DNA from: Tamarix chinensis
Taxonomy: Eukaryota > Streptophyta > Magnoliopsida > Caryophyllales > Tamaricaceae
Assembly: GCA_030549775.1 (NCBI GenBank)
Contig: CM060175.1
Coordinates: 109,918,688 to 109,982,687, forward strand
Direction of reading: 5' to 3'
Length of the DNA stretch: 64,000 nucleotides
Both the position numbers and the translations under genes were made by a program. Of the stretch, positions 10,328-20,563 are shown one piece after another. The notes below the pieces were generated by a model. The model ran no database searches. It was not told the DNA's origin and was given only the letters and a program-made list of their open reading frames with translations. The first letter of the stretch is position 1. Each line of letters begins with the position of its first letter.

Positions 10328-13300
10328 CTAGAGGACAAAGTTCCAATGTGACTTGTAAATATTGCAAGAAATTTGGGCATGAGATTTATGACTGCTATAA
10401 ATTGAAAAATAAGAAAGATAAGGAGGATAAAGGAAAACCACCGAAAAATTATAGTAATGCTGAAGTCGATACATTTGTTGAAAATGATTCCGAGGGTGAT
10501 GTACTATCGGCTACATTTGATGATAAAAGGAGTCGGTCTGAATGGGTTTTAGATTCTGGTTGTACCTATCATATGTGTCCCAATAGGGATAGATTCACTA
10601 CTTATGAGGAGGTTGATCGTGGTGTTGTCTTGATGGGAAATGATGCCCAGTGCAAGGTTATTGGCATAGGTAGTGTGCAAATCAAGGCCCATGACAGATG
10701 TATTAGGACATTGACCAATGTTAGGCATATTCCTGATTTAAAGTGTAATTTGATCTCTTTGGGCACCCTTGAGTCTCTTGGTTGCAGGTATTCAGCTGAA
10801 GGTGGAGTTCTAAAGGTCTCCAAAGGTGCTCTTGTTCTAATGAAGGGCAATAGACATGGCAGTCTCTATATCTTACAGGGTTCTACAGTTACAAGTTCAG
10901 CTGCAGTATCCACATCTATGTCTCATGAAGGCCTCACTCAATTATGGCATATGCGTCTTGGTCATATGAGTGAGAAAAGTATGAATCTTTTGAGTAAGCG
11001 TGGTCATCTTGGTAATGTTACGGGAAAGTTAGAGTTTTGTGAGCATTGTGTTTTAGGGAAAAAGACAAAGGTTAGATTCTCTATCGCAACACACCGTACT
11101 AAGGATATTCTAGATTATATCCATTCTGATTTATGGGGACCATCCAAAGCCTTTTCCTTTGGAGGTAAGCGCTATATGATGACTCTAATTGATGACTTCT
11201 CCCGGAAGGTTTGGGTTTATTTTCTACGCCACAAGAATGAAGCCTTTCTTACTTTCAAGAAGTGGAAAGCTCTTGTTGAAAACCAGACAAGGAAGAAGGT
11301 AAAGAAGCTCAGGACAGATAATGGGTTAGAGTTCGTTGAGACAGATTTTAATGAGTTCTGTTCAGATCATGGTATTACTAGACATACAACTCTGGTTGGG
11401 AAGCCTCAACAAATCGGAGTTGCAGCATGCATTAATCGGACTCTACTTGAGAGGGCAAGGTGTATGCTCTCTAATGCTGGATTGTGGAGCAAACGTGAGT
11501 TTTGGGCTGAAGCTGTTTCTACAGCTTGTTACATCATCAATAGATCTCCACAAACATCTATTGATTTCAAGATTCCAAAGGAAGTTTGGTTAGGTAATCC
11601 TGTTGATTACTCTATTCTTAGAGTTTTTGGATGTCCTGCATATATTCATGTTAATCATGGTAAATTAGCTCCTAGAGCTATTAAATGCATTTTCTTAGGC
11701 TATGCTTCTGAGTCCAAGGGGTATAGGTTTTGGTGTCCCGACTCTAAAAAAATTATTTTGAGTAGGGATGTAACTTTTAATGAGAATGCATTACTATCTT
11801 CTGGAAAAAAATCTACTATTTTCTTGCGTAGTACAAGTGATCAACAGGGTACTAGCGAGAAGGTGGAGTTAGAAGTGATGCCCGTTAATTCAGATCATAG
11901 TGCTCCCTCTTCCTCATCCACACAGTCCAATAGTGATCTCAATGGTATTGACCATCTAACTCATACCACTAGTCCCATCCAGTAGCAGCAGGTTGATGGT
12001 TATTCTATTGCTCGTGATAGGCCAAGGAGAAATATTCGAAGGCCTGCTAGATATGCAGATGGAGATGATGATGGCTTGATTGCTTATGCTCTAGCAGTTG
12101 CTGAAGAGATTACCGAAGGTGTTGAACCTTCTTTTTATTATGAGGCCATATCCAGCCTTGATTCTTCTAAGTGGCTAGTTGCCATGAATGAAGAAATTGA
12201 GAGTTTGCATAAGAATGGCACTTAGGATTTAGTTGAGTTACCTAAGGGTCGAAGAACATTAAGCTGCAAATGGATCTTTAAACGGAAGGAAGGCATACCT
12301 GGGGTTGAAGATGCTAGATGGAAGGCACGCCTCGTTGTTAGAGGTTTCAGTCAGAAGGAAGGTATTGACTTTAATGAAGTATTCTCATTAGTTGTTCGTC
12401 ATACCTCCATTCGAGTTCTCCTTGCTTTTGTTGCTCTATTTGATCTTGAGTTAGAGCAGTTAGATGTCAAGACAACTTTCCTCCATGGAGAGTTGGAAGA
12501 GGAGATTTATATGCATCAACCTGAAGGTTTTGTTGCTTCTGATTAGGAGAATTATGTCTGTTGGTTGAAGAGGTCCTTGTATGGTTTAAAGCAAGCTCCA
12601 AGACAATGGTATATGATGTTTGACTCTTTTATGATTGGACAAGGCTACACAAGAAGCAAGTTTGATAGTTGTGTTTATTTTAAAGAGTTTGAAGGTGGCT
12701 CCTTTGTTTATCTATTGCTTTATGTTGATGATATGTTGATTGTTTCCAAGGATAAGTCCTTAATCAACAGGTTGAAATCACAACTTAACAAGGAGTTTGA
12801 GATGAAAGATCTTGGTGCAGCTAAGAATATTCTCGGCATGGAGATTATCAGAGATCGAAAGGCCGGAAAGTTATTTCTATCACAGTAGAAGTATATTAAG
12901 AAGGTGTTAGACAGGTTCAATATGGGTAATTGTAAACCTGTGTCTACATCTCTAGCTGCTCACTTTAGACTATCATCAAAGATTTGTCCAGAGTCCGAGG
13001 AAGAGAAGGAGCTAATGTCTAGCACTCCCTATTATAGTGTAGTTGGTAGTTTGATGTATGATATGGTCTACACTAGACCTGATCTAGCTTATGCTGTGAG
13101 TATGGTGAGCCGGTTTATGCACAACCCTAGTAAGGGTCATTGGAATGCAATCAAGTGGAATTTGCATTATTTGAAGGGTTCCTCTGATATTGGTTTGGTG
13201 TTCTATAGGAATAGAACATAAACCACTGATATTGTTGGTTTCATTGATTCTGATTATGTTGCTGACTTGGATAAATGTAGGTTTATTTCTAGTTATATCT

Positions 13301-13695
13301 TCACACTATCTTCCGGTGCTATTAGTTGGAAAGCATCGTTGCAATCTATTACTGCATTGTCTACTACCGAAGCATAATATGTTGCAGCTACTGAAGGTGT
13401 AAAGGAGGCCATTTGGTTGCGAGGTCTCATTCTCAATCTTGGTGTTGCACAAGGTACTACTGTTGTGTTCTCAAATAGTCAGAGTGATATTTGTTTAACC
13501 AAGAACGATTCTTATCATTTGAAGACCAAACACATTGATGACAGGTTCCATTTTATCAGAGAAATTATTGTTGTAGGAGATGTTGTGGTGAAGAAAGTTC
13601 ACACATTGGATAATCCTGCATACATGCTTACGAAGCCACTACCTACTGCTAAGTTCAAGCATTGCTTAGACATAGTTGGTACTTGCAGCATATGA
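10321..13695 (+). pseudogene. copia element 2 pol (PR-IN-RT-RH), six internal stops
   Basis: One frame runs through the whole pol. In order it holds the CCHC knuckle, protease [12 protein letters not shown] (about 10540), the integrase HHCC finger ([14 protein letters not shown], 10940-11050), the integrase core (SDLWGP, LRTDNG), reverse transcriptase (WKARLVVRGFSQ, SLYGLKQAPRQWY, LLLYVDDMLIV at 12715) and RNase H to KPLP near 13645. Internal stops lie at 11983, 12223, 12544, 12886, 13219 and 13375; four are TAG, mostly where CAG or TGG is expected. The third integrase catalytic residue, Glu in the usual GVAERMN motif, reads GVAACIN, so Glu is lost. YVDD is kept. The element is inactive. Confidence 0.92.
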
Positions 13696-13737
13696 TTACC
13701 TTTCGAGGTTTATGACGATGATGAGTATTGTGGATTT

Positions 13738-13753
13738 GAGCCAAGGTGGAGAT
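13738..13753 (+). other. polypurine tract of copia element 2
   Basis: AAGGTGGAGAT lies directly before the 3' LTR start TGTTGAG, the expected place of the second-strand priming site. Confidence 0.75.
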
Positions 13754-14267
13754 TGTTGAGTTTGTGCCTCAAATCTAACGGTTATGATAGTCTTTAATGT
13801 GAATTTGAAGTAACCAAAGAGTTTTAATTAGTAGTATTTACTACCATAAATGAAGAGTTTAAAACCCAAGGTTATGGAAGACTTAAATATGAAGTTAAAG
13901 TAACCGAAGAATTTACTACTAAATTAATTGGTAGTATTAACTACCATCAATGTAAAGTTATAGTTTTTAATCTCCATCAATTAGTAGTTTTTTAGGATTT
14001 TCTTTTGAAGACTATATATATGTAGTCTCTGGCCCTTTCTCAAAACATGACTCACAATATCCATCATAGTTCTACACACATTTACTATTCTCTTTGTGAG
14101 TTAGAATAATTGAGAGTGATAGATCTCTACAATTCTCTATTTAATTGAGAATTTCTTGTATTCTTTTTCTACATAGTAAAATTATCCTTACTCGTCGTTG
14201 TTTATGGACGTAGCCCACATTAGGTGAACCACATAAAATTGTGTGTTCTTTTATTTTTCACCTTATA
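13754..14267 (+). repeat. 3' LTR of copia element 2
   Basis: It starts TGTTGAG and ends TTATA, where the 5' copy keeps TTACA, so each LTR has lost one canonical terminal dinucleotide. The TATA box and surrounding inverted repeat (about 14011-14030) are conserved with the 5' copy. Confidence 0.92.
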
Positions 14268-14272
14268 GTTCC

Positions 14273-14628
14273 ATTTAATTTCTCATTGGAGACATGCATC
14301 ATGCTACCTCCATGCAAAAACGAAGCGGTAACCAAGACAACACGTGTGACATTGTCTGCTAGCGGGCCGGTAACTACTATATATCAAGTAACAAGTTAGA
14401 GATTTTTATTTAGCCAAATTAGTGATGCATATTGTGTTTTGACTAATTTTTATAGCCCATATGTACACCGATAGATTATAACCACACTAAATTAATGATG
14501 AGACAATTAACAGGGTGTAACTTATGACTAATTATTTTCTAATTCCTTTTTAATAATCGTGTGACAGACAAATTTTTTATTTATTTATATGTTCGCGGAC
14601 TTTTTAAATCAGTTAATTTGATTTTAAT
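14273..14628 (+). other. tail of copia element 1 and unassigned sequence
   Basis: Directly after the target duplication the sequence resumes the host copia relic for about 100 bases, too decayed to translate usefully. CTCCATGCAAAAACGAAGCGG at about 14309 resembles CTCCATGCAAAAATAAAGCG at 8941, a short duplicated piece. From about 14400 to 14628 I see only AT-rich sequence with no gene. Confidence 0.5.
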
Positions 14629-16470
14629 TAAGGCTATGTTTGGTATGGGGGTAGAGGGGGTGTAAAAATTACAAGGGAAATTATTTCCCTTTTGTTTTAT
14701 GTTTGGTATGGGGAAAATTTTATTTGGGGGTATAATTTTACTTTTAGGTCGGGAAATTTTTTTTCCCGATTCAACAGTCAAGTAATTTATTCTCCCCACG
14801 TCTTCTCTCCTCTCCCTCCTCGTGTCTTCTCTGCGCCGGACGAGTCCTCGACACCAGTTGCCTACCCTTGCTCGCTATCTGCCTGTCGAAGCTTTCCTCT
14901 CGAAGCGGAAGCCTACTCCTCGAAGCTACTTTCCGGTGCTGCCTTCAACAAATATGTAAGTTTCATTTATAAATCTGTGCTGCCTTCAACAGATCTATAA
15001 GTTTCATTTATGAATCCAGTGCTAATGTATACCTGTATTTTGGTTAATGTTTGTGGTCTGATATGGCTTCTCGAAGCTTAATGTTTCATAGCTTCCTTCC
15101 ATGCTTGGAATCCGTAATTCTCATTGGCAACTTAGTTGTTCGTCTTTCTGCAACTTTAAGGTCATGAAACTATGTATGATTGGATTTGTTTCTTGTTTCT
15201 GTTCTTTTGTTTTCATTGCTACCGACCGATAGTTGCAGGCGTAGGGCAGAGCTGATATCAATTACGCAGAAGGGTTGGTTAGAGACATAATTGTGTGAAA
15301 ATTAGCTGTCTATTTTTTATTTTATTTTTGCTGGAAGAAAAAGACGATGCCTAGGGTGGTGATGATGGTGTTGGATCAAATGAAAACCAGAGGCATGGGC
15401 TGAGAGGAAGGGGAAGGAGAAGGAAGGAAGGTGGTCAAGGTGTTGGGCTGGGGAAAACAGATCGGGAAAATGGAGATGGTGCAGTAATATAAAAAAAATT
15501 GATATAAACAGAGTATGAATTTTCTTGGGAAATTGTTTAATGTTGGGGTAATTAAGGCAGCTATGGTATCTTCGGAAATTATGAGAAACCAACTAACAGG
15601 TCCTTTTGTTGAAATAGCTAGCTCATCACATTGTTTCTCTGCATATGCATTTTCATTCATTAAACATCTACTTGTGGTTGGTGTATCCAAGTTGATGAAT
15701 AGTCTCAACCCATTTTTGTTAGTTTTCCATTTTCAGAAGTGGAGTCATATTGTAAGGTCTCTTGGTCTCACAGGGCCGTATATCTCATGTTTGTCTTTTC
15801 CTTTCCTTTTGATATTGCTGCCAAAATGGTTACTATTTTTCTGCTGCTACTGCTACTATATATTTCATGGCTGTTGCTGCCTCTTTTCTCCTTATTTTCC
15901 CTTGGCCTTTTAACCTCCCCAACATCTCTCTCCATCTTGGTGTAACTTTGGTTTGTTAGGAGGCTGTTTGGGTGTGTTTTTGTGGATGGTCTTGCTGCGT
16001 TTTTGGCCCCTCTTCTGCAGAACTGCAGCTGCATTTTTACAGCCCCTACACCACCATCTACCACCTTCACCCCTTGTTTTTTTGTGGCTCCGTTTCCTCC
16101 ACAGCAGCCTCCTCCAATCTATTCTTTGATTGGATTAATTAGATGGTTGATAAGCAAATTAAGCTGGAGGAATTTTATAGTTCGTTGTATTATGTATGTA
16201 TGTATGCATGAGGGGGGTGTTGGTCGAGCAAGAAGGGAAAGGAGAATGAATGAAAAGATTAATTAACAAAAGAAAATGATAGAGGTTACCTAATTGGTCG
16301 GATTGTTTCCATTTTTCTTTTTTATTAAAATTGTGAATGATGGGAGTGTGTGTATCTGGACCAGGTATGAGGATACTGATATAATTGATTATTTATTTAC
16401 AATTCTTTTTAGGAGAACCTTACAAAAAAAATGATAATATAATGGGAACTGCCTGAAGGAATAGATATAT

Positions 16471-16505
<35 letters not shown>
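16471..16505 (+). repeat. (ATC)n microsatellite
   Basis: About eleven perfect ATC triplets lie inside the Harbinger-type element. Confidence 0.9.
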
Positions 16506-16573
16506 ACTGTCAAGTGTCAGTAAATATTTACTAGATAATTGGCGCATCAGCTTTTCTAGCGTGAAGTATTCTA

Positions 16574-16846
16574 CCCCCTCTTTTTCATAATATAGTTCAC
16601 ATTAGCCCTTGATATTGGTTTCAGAGTATAAATCATATGGAAACTCATAAAAATTAAATGCTACATTTACTATTATACCTTTCTATTTTCGCTTTTATTA
16701 ATATCATAAAAGTTGATGGTCATGTTTTCAAAGTATATTTATAGTAGGGTACATTAGTTCATTATAGGGATCTTATTTCCTCCATTTTATTATTTCTTAA
16801 TCTATGCTCAAGACAAATGTGGCATATGTTATGAAAAGGGAGGGAG
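16574..16846. mobile_element. Stowaway-type MITE (Tc1/mariner)
   Basis: The terminal inverted repeats are CCCCCTCTTTTTCATAATA on the left and the inverse of CTCCCTCCCTTTTCATAAC on the right, with TA flanking both sides (16572-16573 and 16847-16848). The CTCCCTCC-type ends and TA target are diagnostic of Stowaway. The body of about 270 bp has no coding capacity. It is nested in the Harbinger-type element just upstream of the captured gene piece. Confidence 0.82.
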
Positions 16847-16945
16847 TAATTTCTTATTCCTGGAAAGGCATCAATATTTTCCTTGCAAAGAATTATTTTT
16901 ATGCTAAAGATTTCTCTTTTTCCATTGGTGTATCTTGTTACCAGG

Positions 16946-17552
16946 GCATTTTGGATGCAATCTTCAACCCTTTATCATACTCCTAGCTTCTACTTTTGGC
17001 CACTCCTTCGGGATCCTATAGCTTGTGCAAAGTATCAACCACTTGTATTACAATCCACCAATAGCATTAGAACATTAAGATTGTCATATTCTATTTTTCT
17101 TTCGTCCACTCCTAGGCTCCAATCTCTCAGAGAATATCCTACAGCCATTGATTTAAGAGAGCTCTCTCATGTTGGGATCAATACCGATTCAAACTTTTTG
17201 GCTAACTTACATTTCCAGCCGGACGAGGATGAAGACAAAGTGAGAGATCATAATCATTTTCCCTGCTCTGAAGTGGCCGGACAAGATCCACGAGATATAA
17301 AAGAAACTCAAAGGAGGATAAAAATAAGACTGGCAAACAAAGGCAGAATACCTTGGAACAAGGGGCAGAAACACACATCTGGTAAAGTTATTCCTCAAAA
17401 GACATATCGTCTGTAAGCTTTGTTTAGGCTGTAGTGATTGTGTGCAAGTACTGAAAAATCACGATGTATGTGCAGAGACTCGTGCAAAGATCAAACAGAG
17501 AACTATAGAAGCAATGAGAAACCCCAAGGTGAAGTCATGTAAGAATCAATGA
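16946..17552 (+). pseudogene. captured NUMOD3-type gene fragment, two exons
   Basis: Exon A (roughly 16946-17381) ends in IRLANKGRIPWNKGQKHTS, the NUMOD3 DNA-binding repeat known from homing nucleases and from a family of plant organelle-type proteins. A GT..AG intron (17382-17475) follows. Exon B (17476-17552) continues the same repeat (ETRAKIKQRTIEAMRNPKVK) in the correct phase, then reaches a stop at 17550, or possibly a cut splice donor at about 17539. Presence of the intron means genomic DNA, not cDNA, was captured. The amino part is uncertain, and a candidate acceptor CAG at about 16945 precedes it. Whether it is expressed is unknown. Confidence 0.72.
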
Positions 17553-18699
17553 AATGAAGTTCAGTCTTTCCCCTTTTATCCCTTCAGGATACTGATTTTC
17601 GTTAGATATTGAAGGGTTTCCACTTTCCAACTGCAACATAATCTGCTAATTACATCAGCTTTTCTTTTATTTATTTTTTTATTTATTCTTTTTTTTCTCT
17701 ATAATATATATATTTCTTTCTGTATAACTATTCAATTAGTCATGTTTTGTTTTTTCTAGGCATGTCTAGTTTGTTTGTATAAACCTTCACATATATATAT
17801 ATTTACCCATTTATCTAACTGTATATCATATCCGTTTGTCTAAAATATTGTATATCGTGTGTTATTTGTTGAAAATATTGTACACAATGTTCCTAGCTAT
17901 ATATGACGCCATACGTCAAGATATTGTCGTGATTTTATATTACTTTGGCAAGTTTGTTAGATTTTAAAATTTTAAGGTAATAGTTTATAATAATAAATAA
18001 ATAAATAAATGATGAATTGGAATCTTTGAAGATTTATCATCGATTTAACAATAGGTTAGTTTATAAGTAAAACAATACTTAGTTTGAAACTAATTATTTT
18101 AAATGAATATAGTCACCACTTATAATGCGGTACTTATAAACAAGATTCTACCAAACAACTAAATGAGCCTCGAATAAGCTGTAAAACCTTTATCGATAGA
18201 GCTATCCGACTTAAAAAAATGAGCTCAAGTCAAACTTGTCTGAACTTAAAATAACTTAATAAATGAATATATAAATAAGTTTGAACTTGACTTCATTAAA
18301 TTAATAAACAAAATAAGTCTAGCCTTTATGAAATCAAATTAAATTGGCTTGTGAGTCAACTTAAATTGTTAACGGCTCTAATAAGTTAATTATCTTTGAA
18401 TTTACTATGAGCATACTTATTCGATGGAGGCAACATATATGATTTAATGAGGTGAGCCCAGGAGGGACCAAGCTAGAAAGATTATAGTATTAAATATGGA
18501 TGTAGCATGTGAGAAAGGATCCATTTTCAAATCTTTGGTTTCGGTTTAGAAAAATTAAAATAAAATGGAACATTCAATAAATTATATAGTAGCTTGTTAT
18601 CAATTTAATTTCATGGTTTGTTCCTTTTATCCTTACCATTACAAAACAACGAAGTTTATGATGATCCTTTATTACAGGTCGGTGATCCTTGCTTGACTT

Positions 18700-19069
18700 T
18701 TGGACACTAGTACATTTATTCTGTGTGGTGCTTTTCTTCTTGATCACATGCTAATAAGTGCTGGTAGTTCAAAAAAATCTAGAGCTAATAAGGAAGTGGA
18801 ATCGGCATATAGTATCATAAGAGAAACTATGAAGCAAACATCTACTGATAACAAGGAGCAATTTAAGGAGTTGATGAATATGTTGGATAGAAGCCCGGAT
18901 CTTACAAAGACAGCTTGTATGAAGAATTATTAGCAGTCCATGGCATATCTAGAATGGAAGTAATAAAATTAATGAAAAAAATGAATCAAGAAGATGTGTG
19001 TAATTTTCGTCGATTTAAGGATGAATATGAGAAATATGATTATCTTAGGATGTTATTGGATGGATTTTA
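18700..19069 (+). pseudogene. Harbinger Myb/SANT-like accessory protein relic
   Basis: A 77-codon frame begins at 18700 with a hydrophilic stretch (SKKSRANKEVESAYS) followed by a helix-rich tail. After a frame change near 18912, LLAVHGISRMEVIKLMKKM and RMLLDGF continue to a stop at about 19067. This resembles the carboxyl half of the Myb-like ORF1 proteins encoded next to PIF/Harbinger transposases. The identification rests on context and overall character rather than on a diagnostic motif. Confidence 0.45.
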
Positions 19070-19595
19070 GGTTATGAAAATGCTTTTATTATGTATTAGA
19101 TGGATTGAAGTAATATTTTTTTTTAATTAGATGAAGTTTGTAGACTTTTATTATGTTTTAATGGATAGTTGTTATTTTTTTAGCTATTAAATATTTAGTA
19201 TGTAAATTAATTGTAAATGTCTTATTTTAAATATTGTTATAATATATTCATAGATTTTTTTTAGTTATTGTAATATGTTATTTTGATTTATAAATTTTGA
19301 TTTATGTGATAAATAATTATTTATATTTGATATCTAATAAAAATATTACTAATTTTTCATGCTAATGAAGTAAAAGAAATTATTATTCTGACATAAGTTA
19401 TTCCTCCCAAACCAAACGTAAGGAAAATATTCCCTAGAATAATTTACTCTTATATACCAAACAATAAAGGTGGATAAATTTCTCCCCTTAATTATTCCCC
19501 CTTAATCCACATCCCTCATCCCAAGCATAGCCTTAATCATTTCCCCCTTAATTATTTCCCCTTAATCCATTTCCCTCGTCCCAAGCATAGCCTAA

Positions 19596-20178
19596 GGCGG
19601 GTTATGCACAATAATTCAACAAGAAGCAGCAATATAATTAGGATGCGGTCATTCAAAGAACCACATCCTAACAAGAACTAATAATATATACTTCCAATTG
19701 GCATTTAGGCTTCATACTTTAAGTATATGGTAATAGCGTCGTTCATAATTTTAATTATGTAGCATATATATTTAATCCCGTGTATCGCATGTCATAGCTG
19801 TATAACTAGTGTGTGTAAGGAGGTACGAGGAGGTGCAGTGAACGAAGAGGGAGCTGTGGAGATCGATGCATCATGCACATATGGTGTATGAAAGGCCCTT
19901 ATTTGGGTGCATCGCATATATTTTTATCTATATATGGGTGCGAGATTATTAAGAGAGAGTAGGGTGCGATCGATGAGCACTCGTACACCTGGTGGTGCTG
20001 CATGGGTTTCACGTGGCGGTTGCATTGCCCTCCCTCCTTGCGTGCCTGCCTGACAGCCAGCCAAACCGGAAATAACGATCGATCAGCGTAGGTATCAATA
20101 GTATATCACTCCTTTCCTCATGCACTTCGATCGGTTAATTAGTCAGTGATCGATCAAATTCAAAGGAAAAAAAGAAAA
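19596..20178 (+). promoter_or_regulatory. upstream region of the DUF639 gene
   Basis: This lies between the Harbinger-type element and the TATA box at 20179. It contains a palindromic G-box CACGTG at 20010-20015 (bZIP/bHLH sites in plants) and an unusual density of GATCGAT or CGATCGA words (19860-20235). It is non-coding and richer in GC than its surroundings. Regulation by these sites is inferred from motif identity only. Confidence 0.5.
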
Positions 20179-20187
20179 TTATAAATA
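20179..20187 (+). promoter_or_regulatory. TATA box of the DUF639 gene
   Basis: TTATAAATA lies about 130 bp before the first splice donor (CAG|GTACG at 20313/20314). Transcription would begin near 20210. The first exon is non-coding, and the first intron (20314-20534) lies in the 5' untranslated region. Confidence 0.6.
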
Positions 20188-20563
20188 GGTATCCATTCCA
20201 ACTCACGTAAGGAGGGTTAGGGCTCACGATCGAACTACTCAAGAAGCGGCAGTCACAGGGCGGTGGAAAGCTGAATTAATTCCGGCGGATTTTGCTATCA
20301 ATAAGCCACGCAGGTACGATTTCCTTGACAATTTTGTTTTCCTACCCTTCATACTTCTTTTTACATTTTTATTTTTAATTTAATTTACTTTCTGGCTTCG
20401 TCGTTGCTGTGTTGTATTAGTAATATATATATGTATGTCTGTATGTGTATGTTGATTGATTTGTGGCGCAGAGTAATTACTGTTGTATTGTAGTAATACA
20501 TTTTTATCATTTGTTACTACGTACGGTGTTGTAGGGATCAATATCTTACTGTTTGAGGCCGGG

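Larger units (their letters stand above)
9132..14267 (+). mobile_element. full-length Ty1/copia element 2 (Tork-like)
   Basis: The two LTRs are 514 bp each (9132-9645 and 13754-14267) and are flanked by the 5-bp target duplication GTTCC (9127-9131 and 14268-14272). Inside are a primer-binding site, gag, one pol frame in copia order (protease, integrase, reverse transcriptase, RNase H) and a polypurine tract. By-eye comparison of the LTRs gives about 28-30 differences, near 5-6 percent, so the insertion is old. Coding is disabled by in-frame stops and a frameshift, so any movement would need proteins from another copy. It sits inside the reverse transcriptase of copia element 1. Confidence 0.93.
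14632..19592. mobile_element. 4961-bp PIF/Harbinger-type element carrying host gene pieces
   Basis: The left end reads GGCTATGTTTGGTATGGGGG and the right end is its inverted counterpart (CCCTCGTCCCAAGCATAGCC), flanked by the 3-bp duplication TAA (14629-14631 and 19593-19595). A TAA/TTA duplication with such ends is the hallmark of PIF/Harbinger/Tourist elements. No Harbinger transposase (DDE) is visible, but a relic of the accessory Myb-like protein lies at 18700-19069. The centre carries exon-intron-exon sequence of a NUMOD3 gene, so it behaves like a Pack-type element. The right end is partly duplicated in tandem (19470-19533, then 19534-19592). Confidence 0.8.

Noticed and set aside
15317..16266. 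Several 90-132 codon frames in the Harbinger-type element
   Set aside because: No domain, conflicting strands, and flanks without a consistent exon structure; possibly other captured DNA, but I cannot support a gene.
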